Shown one piece after another: positions 8,384 through 16,208 of a DNA stretch of 64,000 bases. How positions within the stretch are numbered: the stretch's first letter is position 1; each line of letters begins with the position of its first letter. Source of the stretch: Kitasatospora papulosa (GTDB lineage: Bacteria; Actinomycetota; Actinomycetes; Streptomycetales; Streptomycetaceae); contig NZ_JNYQ01000004.1 in NCBI RefSeq assembly GCF_000717245.1, forward strand, positions 124,001-188,000. The letters are read 5' to 3'. The notes under the pieces are model-generated. The model was not told the origin of the DNA and made no database searches. It saw only the letters and a list, made by a program, of their open reading frames with translations. The translations under genes were made by a program, and so were the position numbers.

Positions 8384-8399
8384 GAGTTTTGTTAAACTC
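8384..8399 (+). promoter_or_regulatory. Operator/promoter of the toxin-antitoxin operon
   Basis: GAGTTT-TGTT-AAACTC forms a perfect 6-bp inverted repeat in an unusually AT-rich patch that ends 6 bases before the antitoxin ATG. No ribosome-binding site separates it from the ATG, so the mRNA may be leaderless. The palindrome would then overlap the -10 region, as expected for autorepression by a ribbon-helix-helix antitoxin. Confidence 0.55.
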
Positions 8400-8405
8400 G
8401 GCCCC

Positions 8406-8678
8406 ATGGCTACCTCCCAGGCGCCCGGCGAAGGACCCGTCCGGCCCGTATCGGTCTCCCTCCACGAAGGCACCATTGCTGCCCTCAAGGCACGTACGGG
8501 CAAGCGAGGCATGTCCGCGTACGTTGAGACCCTCATCCAGCGCCAACTGGAACGGGACCGTCTGCACGAGCTCATCGAAGACGCGGAAACCGAACACGGC
8601 TCGGTCGATCAGGCGGCGGTCGACGCCAAACGCGCCATTCTCCGCGGCGACGCCGCGGGCTCGGCGGACGCCGCGTGA
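8406..8678 (+). CDS. Ribbon-helix-helix antitoxin (type II TA)
   Basis: 90 residues. An N-terminal ribbon-helix-helix (RPVSVSLHEGTIAALKAR, then GMSAYVETLIQRQLERDRL) should bind the operator. It is followed by an acidic, probably disordered tail (IEDAETEHGS, VDAKRAILRGD) that would neutralise the toxin. The stop overlaps the GTG start of the PIN toxin by 4 bases (GTGA, 8675-8678), the classic antitoxin-first arrangement. The start was chosen at the only ATG that keeps the RHH near the N-terminus. It lies within the repeat-bounded insertion. Confidence 0.85.
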   Translation: MATSQAPGEGPVRPVSVSLHEGTIAALKARTGKRGMSAYVETLIQRQLERDRLHELIEDAETEHGSVDQAAVDAKRAILRGDAAGSADAA

Positions 8679-9067
8679 GCGGCACGCTCGTCCTGGACTG
8701 CGAAGGCCTGTCCAAACTGGTGCGACGCACGCCCGAGATCACCGAGTGGCTGGCCGCCGCCGAAGCCGAAGACATCCGCGTCGTCACCAGCTCCGTCACC
8801 CTCGTCGAAGCACGCGACCCCAGGGTCAAGCAGGCCCGCTTCGACTACGCAGTCTCCCGCGTGAACATCATCCCGCCCACCGAAGCCATCGCCCGCCATG
8901 CGAGCAAGCTCCTGGCCGCGGCCGGACTGCACGGCCACAAGTACGCCCTCGACGCCATCGTGGCCGCCACCGCACTCACCTCGCCAGCCCCAACGACCGT
9001 CCTGACATCGGGCCCCGAAGACCTCCTGATGCTCTGCGGCCCCAGCATCCGCGTCATCAAGGTCTGA
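8675..9067 (+). CDS. PIN-domain toxin (VapC-like ribonuclease)
   Basis: 130 residues. The PIN fold acidic residues are in place: D8 (LVLDCEGL), E45 (SVTLVEARD), D93 (KYALDAIVAAT) and D116 (SGPEDLL). All are needed for Mg-dependent RNA cleavage in the family. Translation is coupled to the antitoxin by a GTGA overlap. As cargo of a repeat-bounded segment it may act as an addiction module stabilising the insertion. The RNA target cannot be read from sequence. Confidence 0.88.
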   Translation: MSGTLVLDCEGLSKLVRRTPEITEWLAAAEAEDIRVVTSSVTLVEARDPRVKQARFDYAVSRVNIIPPTEAIARHASKLLAAAGLHGHKYALDAIVAATALTSPAPTTVLTSGPEDLLMLCGPSIRVIKV

Positions 9068-9164
9068 CCGCGAGACCGCGACTCGACCCGCCTCTTGTGC
9101 GAATCAGAGCGCTACGCGGAAGGCATCGGGCAGTTTGACAGGTCAGAAGCCCGACCAGATGTGA

Positions 9165-9235
9165 CCGACATGAGCGTCAAGTACAAGGAGACCGCCCGCG
9201 GCGGGCTCGCGGTGAACATCATCGAGTGCTGAGGT
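9165..9235 (+). repeat. Right copy of the 71-bp direct repeat (sdaA 3'-end duplicate)
   Basis: Identical to 8086-8156, including a stop codon, but with no sdaA coding sequence before it. If an element integrated at the 3' end of sdaA, this copy is the displaced original gene end. The sequence after it (GACGCGCCCGGG) would then be the ancestral downstream flank, leading straight to the terminator at 9267. Confidence 0.9.
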
Positions 9236-9266
9236 GACGCGCCCGGGTCCCGGGCCCTGATGGCCA

Positions 9267-9313
9267 CCCCCTCCGCCGTGGGGCCCCCTCCTCCGGGCCC
9301 CACGGCGGAGGGG
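9267..9313. terminator. Bidirectional terminator
   Basis: A perfect 19-bp stem (9267-9285 with 9295-9313) with a 9-base loop lies between the plus-strand sdaA region and the minus-strand MarR gene, whose stop is 4 bases away. It probably served as the original sdaA terminator as well as that of the MarR gene. Confidence 0.85.
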
Positions 9314-9316
9314 TTC

Positions 9317-9796
9317 TCAGGCGGTCTCCCGGCGCAGAGGAGCCTCGGCGGATTCGCCGGCCGCGTCGCTCAGCGCGCGGAGCCCTGCCGCCAGGGCGAG
9401 CTGGGCGTCGAGGGGCATGCGGTCGAGGGTCCGGCGCAGTACCTGCTCCCGACGGCGCCTGATGTCCCGCAGGTGGGCGAGGCCCGATTCGGTGAGTTCC
9501 ACCTGGACCTCGCGGCGGTTGCGGGGGTGGGGGAACCGGCGGAGGAAGCCCGCGGCCTGCAGCCGGTCGCAGAGGCGGGTGACGGACGGCGCGGCCGCGG
9601 AGAGATGGCGGCCCAGAGCGCTCAGATTGATGCCGGGTTCGCGTTCCATGATGTACATCACGCGGGTCTGGGCCGCGGAGAGCGGCGCGGTGCCGAGAGC
9701 GTCCCGGCTGCGTTCCCAGGCGATCTCCAGGAGTTCCAGGACCTCTCCGATCTCGGGCGCGACGTGCTGATGAGCGGTGGTGGGGGCCTTGTGCAT
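9317..9796 (-). CDS. MarR-family transcriptional regulator
   Basis: 159 residues from the ATG at 9796, with GGGAG 6 bases upstream. A winged helix-turn-helix spans about residues 40-110: TRVMYIMEREPGINLSAL, HLSAAAPSVTRLCDRLQAAG, then the wing FPHPRNRREVQVELTESG. Flanking helices provide dimerisation. It is divergent from the SpoIIE-like phosphatase at 9907, so it may control that gene or itself through the shared 110-base region. The ligand is unknown. Confidence 0.88.
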   Translation of the reverse strand: MHKAPTTAHQHVAPEIGEVLELLEIAWERSRDALGTAPLSAAQTRVMYIMEREPGINLSALGRHLSAAAPSVTRLCDRLQAAGFLRRFPHPRNRREVQVELTESGLAHLRDIRRRREQVLRRTLDRMPLDAQLALAAGLRALSDAAGESAEAPLRRETA

Positions 9797-9906
9797 GTGA
9801 CACTCCCGAGTGGGCCTGCGCGCCCGTTCCGGCCGGTCGTGGGTGAGTGGTCTGGTGCGTAGTCGCTCAGATGAAGATATGTGAAGGGGAAGAGGAACCG
9901 TTACCG

Positions 9907-11097
9907 ATGGACAGACCCGGCGCGATCGAGCGCTCTCTGCGCGAGGCCGCACCTCATGAGATCTTCGACGTGCTCCGTTCCGTGCTGGAGCGACGCCATC
10001 ACGCCGAGGCGGTGGAGTTGCTGATGGTCGACTACGCGATGACGCAGTTGCAGCCCGTCGGCATACTGCCGCACACCCGGCCCGCGGTCTCGGTGCACGA
10101 GACCGCTCCGGGCCGCGCGTTCGGCGCCCAGGAACCGTACTGCGTGTACGACGACACCACGTCCACGGTGACGGTGCACCTGCCGCTCAGCGTCCGGGGG
10201 GACCGGCTCGGAGTGCTGAGCGTCACCTTGCGGGTCGGCGAGGACGGACTGGCGAAGTACGTCCTGGAGGAGCTTCAGCAGTGTGCCGCCGGCCTGGCGC
10301 ACGAGGTGGTCGTCGCGGAGCGGGACACCGATCTCTTCCTTCAGGCGCGCCGTGCCGAGCGGCTGACCCTGGCGGCCGAGATGCAGTGGCAACTGCTGCC
10401 GGGGCGCTCCTGCACCCGGCCCGAGTACAGCCTCGGCGCCCAGCTGGAACCCGCGTACGCCATCTTCGGCGACAGCTTCGACTGGTCGGCCTCGGCCGAC
10501 GACCTCTTTGTGACCGTCAGCAACGGCATGGGCGAGGGCATCGACGCCGCGCTGCTGACCAATCTCGCGGTCAACGCCCTGCGCAACGCCCGTCGCGCCG
10601 GTCTGGGCCTCAGCGATCAGGCATACCTCGCCGACCAGGCCATCTACGGGCAGTACGGGGGGAGCCGGTTCACGTCGACCCTGCTGCTCCGGTTCCACCT
10701 CCCGACCGGCGACGTGGAGATCATCGACGCCGGTTCACCCCGTGTGTGGCGGGTCCGCGCGGGGGTGGTCGAGGCGATCGAGCTGGAGGCGCAGATGCCC
10801 CTGGGCATGTTCGAGGACACGGACTACGTCCCGCAGCACTTCGGCGTGGAGCCCGGGGACCGCCTGCTCTTCATCAGCGACGGCGTCTACGACGCGCTGT
10901 CACCCGGCGGCGAGAAGTACAGCCTGCGCGCGCTGGCCCGGTCGATCGCCGCCACACGTCTGCTGCCGGCACCCCAGGTGCCCCGGGCGATGCTGCAGGA
11001 ACTGCTGGGCCATCGGGGCTCCGGCCCGGCGGCGGACGACTCCCTGGTGATGTGCCTGGACTGGCACGGCAGGCCCGCCGCGGACCGAGCCCGCTAG
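9907..11097 (+). CDS. PP2C/SpoIIE-family serine phosphatase-like protein with altered DGMG motif
   Basis: 396 residues from ATG 9907 (GAGGAA about 10 bases upstream). The N-terminal half (about 1-160) looks like a GAF-type sensor. The C-terminal half (about 180-385) is a SpoIIE phosphatase domain with IFGDSFDW, VSNGMGEGIDAALLT, FISDGVYDA and ADDSLVMCL. The usual DGMGxG (or GDVxGxG) metal site reads NGMGEG here, so one conserved Asp is Asn. Such proteins normally dephosphorylate anti-anti-sigma factors in partner-switching pathways. No anti-sigma gene adjoins it. Activity is uncertain because of the substitution. Confidence 0.8.
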   Translation: MDRPGAIERSLREAAPHEIFDVLRSVLERRHHAEAVELLMVDYAMTQLQPVGILPHTRPAVSVHETAPGRAFGAQEPYCVYDDTTSTVTVHLPLSVRGDRLGVLSVTLRVGEDGLAKYVLEELQQCAAGLAHEVVVAERDTDLFLQARRAERLTLAAEMQWQLLPGRSCTRPEYSLGAQLEPAYAIFGDSFDWSASADDLFVTVSNGMGEGIDAALLTNLAVNALRNARRAGLGLSDQAYLADQAIYGQYGGSRFTSTLLLRFHLPTGDVEIIDAGSPRVWRVRAGVVEAIELEAQMPLGMFEDTDYVPQHFGVEPGDRLLFISDGVYDALSPGGEKYSLRALARSIAATRLLPAPQVPRAMLQELLGHRGSGPAADDSLVMCLDWHGRPAADRAR

Positions 11098-11225
11098 CGC
11101 CCTTCGTCACGGTCGTGCGGAGCGGCTGGCCGCTCCGCACGCGCCGACCGGCCACTCCCCCACTCCCGGCGCGATCCTCCGGAAGGTCTCGCGTTTGACA
11201 GTCATGCCCTCAGATAACCATGATT

Positions 11226-11243
11226 CCATTAATTGACTAGTGG
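11226..11243 (+). promoter_or_regulatory. Imperfect palindrome before the ABC transporter operon
   Basis: CCATTA-ATTGAC-TAGTGG (5 of 6 arm bases match) lies in an AT-rich island 16 bases before the GTG start of the ATP-binding protein gene. A TTGACA lies upstream at about 11194. It is a candidate binding site for the YtrA-type GntR regulator encoded downstream. Confidence 0.35.
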
Positions 11244-11259
11244 ATTTGAGGCGAGGCGC

Positions 11260-12204
11260 GTGGCAGAGACGAGCAATCCGGGCGGCAGCCCGGGCACTTG
11301 GGCCCTGGAGGCCCGCGGGCTGGGGAAGCGCTACCGGCGCGGCTGGGCCCTGCGTGACTGTTCCTTCCGGCTGCCCGCCGGGCGGATCTGCGGTCTCGTC
11401 GGGCCCAACGGCGCGGGGAAGAGCACCCTGCTCGGCCTGGTCTCCCGTCAGGTGGCGGCGACCCGGGGCGACCTGCGCGTCTTCGGGGTGCCGGTGGGCG
11501 ACCCCGAGGTGATGCCGAGGTTCGCCTTCCTCGGGCAGGACAAGCCGATGTACAAGCGGTTCTCCGTGGCGGAGACGCTGCGGATCGGCTGCGAGCTGAA
11601 CCCCGGCTGGGACGCGGCCGCCGCGGAGCGGATCGTGCGCTCGGGCGACGTACCGATGAACGCCGCGGTCGGGACGCTCTCCGGCGGGCAGCGCACCCGG
11701 GTCGCCCTCGCGCTGGCCTTCGGGAAGCGGCCGGACCTCCTCCTGCTGGACGAGCCGATGGCGGATCTCGACCCGCTGGCCCGCGACGAGATGAGCACCC
11801 TGCTGATGGCCGAGGCCGTCGAGCGCGGGACCACGGTGGTGATGTCCTCGCACATCCTGGCCGAGCTGGAGGACATGTGCGACTACCTGCTGGTGGTCGC
11901 CGACGGCCGGATCCGGATGGCCGGCGACGCGGACGCGCTCGTCCCGGCGCACGCCCTGGTGACCGGACTGGCCGAGGAGGGGGACCTGCCCGCCGCGCTC
12001 GCCCGGCACACCGTCATCGAGAAGCGCGTCCAGGGCAGGCAGTTCCGGGCGATGGTGCGGACCGACGGCCCGCTCTCCGGCGACTGGCAGGTGGCCGTGC
12101 CCAGCCTGGAGGAAGTACTGCTGGCACACCTGCGCTCGCAGGACGCGCCCCCGCTGTACACACCCGGCGCACAGATCGAGACCGAGGGGACCAGGACCGC
12201 ATGA
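11260..12204 (+). CDS. ABC transporter ATP-binding protein
   Basis: 314 residues from the GTG at 11260, with GAGG 8 bases upstream. Walker A GPNGAGKST, signature LSGGQRTRVAL, Walker B LLLLDEPMADLD and H-loop SSHIL are all intact. The roughly 80-residue C-terminal extension is typical of ABC-2 type exporters. It energises the membrane protein encoded by the next gene, whose ATG overlaps this stop (ATGA), and is co-transcribed with a GntR regulator. The layout matches YtrA-type operons that respond to cell-wall-active agents in Gram-positives; the substrate is not known. Confidence 0.9.
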   Translation: MAETSNPGGSPGTWALEARGLGKRYRRGWALRDCSFRLPAGRICGLVGPNGAGKSTLLGLVSRQVAATRGDLRVFGVPVGDPEVMPRFAFLGQDKPMYKRFSVAETLRIGCELNPGWDAAAAERIVRSGDVPMNAAVGTLSGGQRTRVALALAFGKRPDLLLLDEPMADLDPLARDEMSTLLMAEAVERGTTVVMSSHILAELEDMCDYLLVVADGRIRMAGDADALVPAHALVTGLAEEGDLPAALARHTVIEKRVQGRQFRAMVRTDGPLSGDWQVAVPSLEEVLLAHLRSQDAPPLYTPGAQIETEGTRTA

Positions 12205-13169
12205 GCACCACCCTGACCGCCGACCCGGCCGCCCGCACCGCCCGTCCGAGGCTGCTGCGCGGACTGACCTGGCTGGTCCTGCGCCAGCACCGGACCACCC
12301 TGTGCTGCGTCCTCGCCCTGACGGTGCTCGGCTCGCTCTGGATCGTGTACCAGCGCGCCCAGCTGATCGACGTGCTCGACGCGGCGGGCTGGCCCGGGAA
12401 GCCCGCGCCGGTGCCCGTCGTGGGCGAGGCCTACGGGAGCCTCACCTCCCTGCTGACCCTGCTGCCCGGTGTCCTCGCCGTCTTCCTCGGCGCGCCGCTG
12501 ATCGCCGCAGACCAGGAGCAGGGCACCGCGCAGCTCGTGACCACGCAGTCCGTGACACGGCGCCGCTGGGTCGTCGCGAAGCTCGGCTGGTGCCTGCTGA
12601 TCACCCTGGTGGCCTGCTCCGTCCTCTCCGCGGTGTTCACCTGGTGGTGGCACCCCTACCGCTCGGTCCTCGGCGACAACTGGATGGACACCGCCGTCTT
12701 CGACGTCACCGGCCCCGTCCTCCCCGCGCTCGCCCTGTTCCTCACCGCGGCCGGGTTCACCATCGGCATCCTGGTGCGCCGGGTCCTCGCCTCCATGGTC
12801 CTAACGCTCGGCTTCACCGTGGTCGCCCAGACCGCCTGGGACATGTTCCGGGACCGCCTGGGCTCACCGCGCACGATCAGGTACCCGCTGGACGGCAGCA
12901 TGCCCGCGCGCCTCGACGACGCGTACGAGGTGGACCGCTGGGTCGGCAGCGCCGACGGTCAGCTGTACGGCTGGGGCTCCTGCGCCGAGGCGACGGAGAA
13001 GGCCACGAACGCCTGCATCGAGGAGAAGGGGATCGTCGACAACGTGTTCCAGTACCTCGACTACGACCAGATGTCCGCCATGCAGTGGACCGGCGCGGGC
13101 ATCCTGCTGGCCGGCACCGCCGCACTGACCGCGTTCGCCCTGTGGTGGACGTCCCGGCGTCCCCTGTAG
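12201..13169 (+). CDS. ABC-2 type transporter permease
   Basis: 322 residues. Hydrophobic segments occur at about 30-50 (TTLCCVLALTVLGSLWIVY), 85-108, 140-160 (WCLLITLVACSVLSAVF), 180-205, 210-230 and a final helix 295-315. An extracytoplasmic loop (about 230-290) contains two Cys (WGSCAEATEKATNAC) that could form a disulfide. The ATG overlaps the ATPase stop. It forms the membrane half of the exporter encoded with 11260-12204. Confidence 0.85.
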   Translation: MSTTLTADPAARTARPRLLRGLTWLVLRQHRTTLCCVLALTVLGSLWIVYQRAQLIDVLDAAGWPGKPAPVPVVGEAYGSLTSLLTLLPGVLAVFLGAPLIAADQEQGTAQLVTTQSVTRRRWVVAKLGWCLLITLVACSVLSAVFTWWWHPYRSVLGDNWMDTAVFDVTGPVLPALALFLTAAGFTIGILVRRVLASMVLTLGFTVVAQTAWDMFRDRLGSPRTIRYPLDGSMPARLDDAYEVDRWVGSADGQLYGWGSCAEATEKATNACIEEKGIVDNVFQYLDYDQMSAMQWTGAGILLAGTAALTAFALWWTSRRPL

Positions 13170-13223
13170 GGCAGGCCCCGTCCTCTACGTACCATGTCAG
13201 TCATCGAGCGGAAGGTGATGTCC

Positions 13224-13622
13224 GTGGTCGTGTTCCGCATCGACCGGCGCAGTGGGGTGGCCACGTATCTCCAGATTGTCCGGCAGGTCGAACAGGCCCT
13301 GCGGATGGGCGCGCTGGAGGAGGGCGACAAGCTGCCCACGGCCGCGCAGGTCGCCGCCGCCACCAAGGTCAACCCGAACACGACGCTCAAGGCCTACCGG
13401 GAGCTGGAGCGTGCGGGCCTCGCCGAGGTGCGCCAGGGGGCGGGGACCTTCATCACCCGTACCCTCGCGGAGCCCGGGCCCGGCGGCCCCGACTGGCCGC
13501 TGCGTACCGCGCTGAACGAATGGCTGCACCAGGCACGCGACGAGGGCCTGGGACGCGAGGACGTACAGGCCCTCTTCCGGGCCTCGTTCGAGGCCGCCTA
13601 CCCCGCGGCCCCGGAGTCCTGA
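13224..13622 (+). CDS. GntR-family regulator, YtrA subfamily
   Basis: 132 residues. A short winged HTH (FRIDRRSGVATYLQIVRQVE, DKLPTAAQVAAATKVNPNT, TLKAYRELERAGLAEVRQG) is followed by only a brief helical tail, the hallmark of the YtrA subfamily, which lacks a large ligand domain. The GTG at 13224 was chosen because GGAAGG lies 8 bases upstream; an ATG at 13194 would add 10 residues not typical of the family. It follows the ABC genes and probably represses the operon. A terminator lies at 13680-13711. Confidence 0.88.
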   Translation: MVVFRIDRRSGVATYLQIVRQVEQALRMGALEEGDKLPTAAQVAAATKVNPNTTLKAYRELERAGLAEVRQGAGTFITRTLAEPGPGGPDWPLRTALNEWLHQARDEGLGREDVQALFRASFEAAYPAAPES

Positions 13623-13679
13623 GCACCCGGCGCGGCACCACGGACGGCCCGGTCCGCCTCGCGTGGTCCGCCGGCCCGC

Positions 13680-13711
13680 CGCGCCGGGCCGGCACCCGCC
13701 GGCCCGGTGCG
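13680..13711. terminator. Convergent terminator between gntR and the EF-hand gene
   Basis: CGCGCCGGGCCGG (13680-13692) pairs with CCGGCCCGGTGCG (13699-13711) with one mismatch and a 6-base loop. It lies between two convergent stops. Confidence 0.7.
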
Positions 13712-13713
13712 GT

Positions 13714-13929
13714 TCAGGCCTTGTTCTGCGAGGCCCAGAACTCGTCGAACGTGAGCTCGCCGTCGCCGTTGCCGTCGTGGGCGTTGATCACGGCCTGCGC
13801 GACCGTCTCGGTGACGTAGGGGTCACCGAGCTGCGCCATGGCGCTCTTGTACTCGGCTGCCGTGATGCGGCCGTCGCCGTTCTGGTCGAAGCGCTCGAAT
13901 GCCGTGCGTGCCGACTCGATGTCCGCCAC
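13714..13929 (-). CDS. Small two-EF-hand calcium-binding protein
   Basis: 71 residues from a GTG with AAGGGG 7 bases upstream. Two complete EF-hand loops are present: residues 15-26 (DQNGDGRITAAE) and 52-63 (DGNGDGELTFDE). Both have the Asp/Asn/Asp/Glu ligands at the expected spacing. It has no signal peptide, so it should be a cytosolic calcium sensor or buffer, like other Streptomyces calmodulin-like proteins. It is monocistronic between terminator hairpins; its partner is unknown. Confidence 0.9.
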   Translation of the reverse strand: MADIESARTAFERFDQNGDGRITAAEYKSAMAQLGDPYVTETVAQAVINAHDGNGDGELTFDEFWASQNKA

Positions 13930-14030
13930 TGTTCCACCCCTTCGTTAAGCGTTGCTGACGGGGTCAGATTATCCGGCGGCGCAGGTGGCGGATCCGGCGG
14001 GCGCGGGGCACGGCCGGGCCCCGCGGCCCG

Positions 14031-15203
14031 TCAGCGGAAGACGCCGGTGTGACCGAGCGAGTAGCGGCCGGGCTGCGGATAGACGGCCAGTCCGTGCGGA
14101 CCGCTGCCTACGGGGATCCTGGCCAGCTGCTTGCCGGTGGTGGTGTCGATCGCGTACACCTCGGCGTCGTACCGTCCGGAGAGCCAGAGCACCTTACCGT
14201 CGGCGGAGACACCGCCCATGTCCGGGCTGCCGCCGTCGGGGAGGTGCCACTTCGCGGTCAGCTCGTCCTTGGCGAAGTCGAAGACGGAGACGGATCCCTC
14301 GCCCCGGTTGGTGACGTACATCTGCTTGGAGTCCCGGCTCACGTAGAGGCCGTGGGCGCCCTTGCCCGTGGGCAGCAGCTCCGGTGTCGTGAACTTCTCG
14401 CCGTCGAGCACCCACATCCCGTGGGCCATCATGTCGGCGATGTAGAAGGTGCCGCCGTCCGGCGAGAGCTTGACGTCCTGGGGCATCGCCCCCTGCTTCG
14501 GCAGCCTCTGCTGCCCCACGATCTTCATCTTCTCGGTGTCGACCTTGAGGAGTTCGCCCGAGAACTCGCAGGACACGATGAAGTACCGGCCGTCCGCGGA
14601 GAAGTCGGCGTGGTTGACGCCCGCGCAGTCCACCGGCACCGTCTTGGCGACCTTCATGGTCCGCGGGTCGCGGAAGACGAGTTCGCGGTCCATCGAGGCC
14701 ATGACCACGGCGTACTTGCCGTTCGGGGTGAAGTAGAGGTTGTACGGATCGGAGACGTCGAGCGTCCGGCCCGCCTTCCCGGTGGCCGGGTCGATCGCGG
14801 TGAGGCTGTCACCGAGGTCGTTGTTGACCCAGAGCGTCTTCAGGTCCCAGGAGGGCACGACGTGCTGCGGCTGGTTGCCGACGGGAATGGTCTCGATGAC
14901 CTTGTACGTCGCCGGGTCGATCACCGACACCGTGTTGGAGTTGGTGTTGGGGACGTAGACGCGTGACGGGAAACCCCTGACGGCCGCGGCGAGCTTTCCG
15001 GGCCGGTCCGCCGCGTAGACGTCCTGGGGGTCGAGCACGGGCGGCATCCCGGGCAGCCCGGGCGAGGAAACCGGACGGTCGGGCGGTACCGCTGCCTGGG
15101 TGCGGGAGGGCTCGGGCCGCCCCTGGCCGGCGGGAGCGGCGCAGGCAGCGAGCGCGGCGACGAGCAGGGCGGCGGCGGTCAGGGCACGCGGGGAGGGAGG
15201 CAT
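14031..15203 (-). CDS. Lipoprotein with YVTN-type beta-propeller
   Basis: 390 residues. The signal peptide ends in lipobox LAAC (Cys21), followed by a Pro/Ser/Arg linker. The rest consists of about seven propeller blades with recurrent patterns such as RVYVPNTNSNTVSVIDPATYKVIETI, IPVGNQPQHVVPS and MYVTNRGEGSVSVFD. This is the YncE/YVTN class. The ATG shares one base with the stop of the upstream NodB-like gene (TGATG at 15203), so the two are translationally coupled. It is probably a surface-anchored binding protein; the ligand is unknown. Confidence 0.85.
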   Translation of the reverse strand: MPPSPRALTAAALLVAALAACAAPAGQGRPEPSRTQAAVPPDRPVSSPGLPGMPPVLDPQDVYAADRPGKLAAAVRGFPSRVYVPNTNSNTVSVIDPATYKVIETIPVGNQPQHVVPSWDLKTLWVNNDLGDSLTAIDPATGKAGRTLDVSDPYNLYFTPNGKYAVVMASMDRELVFRDPRTMKVAKTVPVDCAGVNHADFSADGRYFIVSCEFSGELLKVDTEKMKIVGQQRLPKQGAMPQDVKLSPDGGTFYIADMMAHGMWVLDGEKFTTPELLPTGKGAHGLYVSRDSKQMYVTNRGEGSVSVFDFAKDELTAKWHLPDGGSPDMGGVSADGKVLWLSGRYDAEVYAIDTTTGKQLARIPVGSGPHGLAVYPQPGRYSLGHTGVFR

Positions 15204-16018
15204 CAGGTCAACAGCTCCGTGGTGGTCACCGCGCGCAGTCGGCGCCGGTCGATTTCGGTGAGGAGGAGGGGCAGCGCGGCGACGGTGTCCCGGTAGCCGA
15301 AGTGCAGGCTCACCACGGAACCGTTGCGGAGCTCGCCGGCGACCTTGCGGGTGACGGCGGCGACCCCGGGCGAGGTGAAGTCGAGGGAGTCCACGTCGTA
15401 GGACAGGACGTGCGGATACCCGGCACGCCGGGCGAGGTCCTGGACGAGGGGGGTGGCGTACCGGGCGCGCGAGGGCCTGAACCAGGTGCCGATGGAACCG
15501 GTCAGCCTGCGCAGGCGCCGGGCGCAGCCGGCGATCTCCTCGAAGGCCCGCTCCTCGTCCATCGTGTTGATGTCGAGGTGGCTCTGCGTGTGGTTGCCGA
15601 GGTCGTGGCCGCCGTCCAGGATCCTGCGGGCCATACCGGGGTTCTGGTCGAGCCAGCCGCCGACGGCCAGCACCGTGAGCCGGGCACCCGCCCGCTCGGC
15701 CTCGCCGAGGACGGCGCGGGCCAGGACGGGGTCACCCTGGCCGTGGAAGGTGAGGGCCACCCGGGGCCGGCCGCGGGGGCCGTGCTCGATCTGGACCGGC
15801 TGCCCGGGGAAACGACGGGGAACGGCTGCCGGGGCCACGGCCCCGTGGGCCTTGTGGGCACCGGGGCCGTCCGGTGAGCTGTCGGCACTCCCCGGCTTCG
15901 AGGGCGGCCGCGGTGGTGTGTCCCGCGCGCAGCCCGCGGCGGACGCGCCCGCCAGGAGTGCTCCGGCCGCCGTGCGCAGGGCGCCGCGGCGGGGCACCGG
16001 TGTCCTGCGACCGTCCAT
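15203..16018 (-). CDS. NodB-fold polysaccharide deacetylase-like lipoprotein with altered motif 1
   Basis: 271 residues from the ATG at 16018 (GAGG 8 bases upstream). A twin-Arg-like basic N-terminus precedes a lipobox ending AAGC. The NodB domain (about 95-265) keeps motif 2 (NHTQSH), motif 3 (FRPSRARYATP), motif 4 (YDVDSLDF) and motif 5 (SLHFGY). Motif 1, normally TFDDG, reads TFHGQGD. The usual catalytic-base and metal Asp are therefore displaced, and deacetylase activity is not assured. It is coupled to the beta-propeller lipoprotein, suggesting a joint cell-envelope role. Confidence 0.8.
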   Translation of the reverse strand: MDGRRTPVPRRGALRTAAGALLAGASAAGCARDTPPRPPSKPGSADSSPDGPGAHKAHGAVAPAAVPRRFPGQPVQIEHGPRGRPRVALTFHGQGDPVLARAVLGEAERAGARLTVLAVGGWLDQNPGMARRILDGGHDLGNHTQSHLDINTMDEERAFEEIAGCARRLRRLTGSIGTWFRPSRARYATPLVQDLARRAGYPHVLSYDVDSLDFTSPGVAAVTRKVAGELRNGSVVSLHFGYRDTVAALPLLLTEIDRRRLRAVTTTELLT

Positions 16019-16208
16019 GCCGCCCACCTCGTGGATCGGTTCGGGTGCTGTTCCCCGAGACCCGACACACAGTAAGGCGGTACGGGTGGAAATCCGCGTG
16101 TTGTCGAGCAGGGCCGAATCCGACAGGCGATCGATGAATCACCCGGCAAATCTGAATAATGCGCAAAGAATGCCAGGCGAGTGACCCAACACACCTGCGA
16201 TCCATAAG

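Larger units (their letters stand above)
8157..9235. mobile_element. Inserted segment with toxin-antitoxin cargo at the sdaA 3' end
   Basis: The segment between the left 71-bp repeat and the end of the right one holds only a ribbon-helix-helix antitoxin gene, a PIN toxin gene and non-coding flanks. No integrase, transposase or replication gene is visible. The structure suggests a deletion remnant of a larger site-specific element, or a minimal cassette mobilised in trans. Inside the left end are three AAAGTCCCTG repeats, resembling the arm-type sites that tyrosine integrases bind. The duplication is direct observation; the integration history is inference. Confidence 0.7.
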
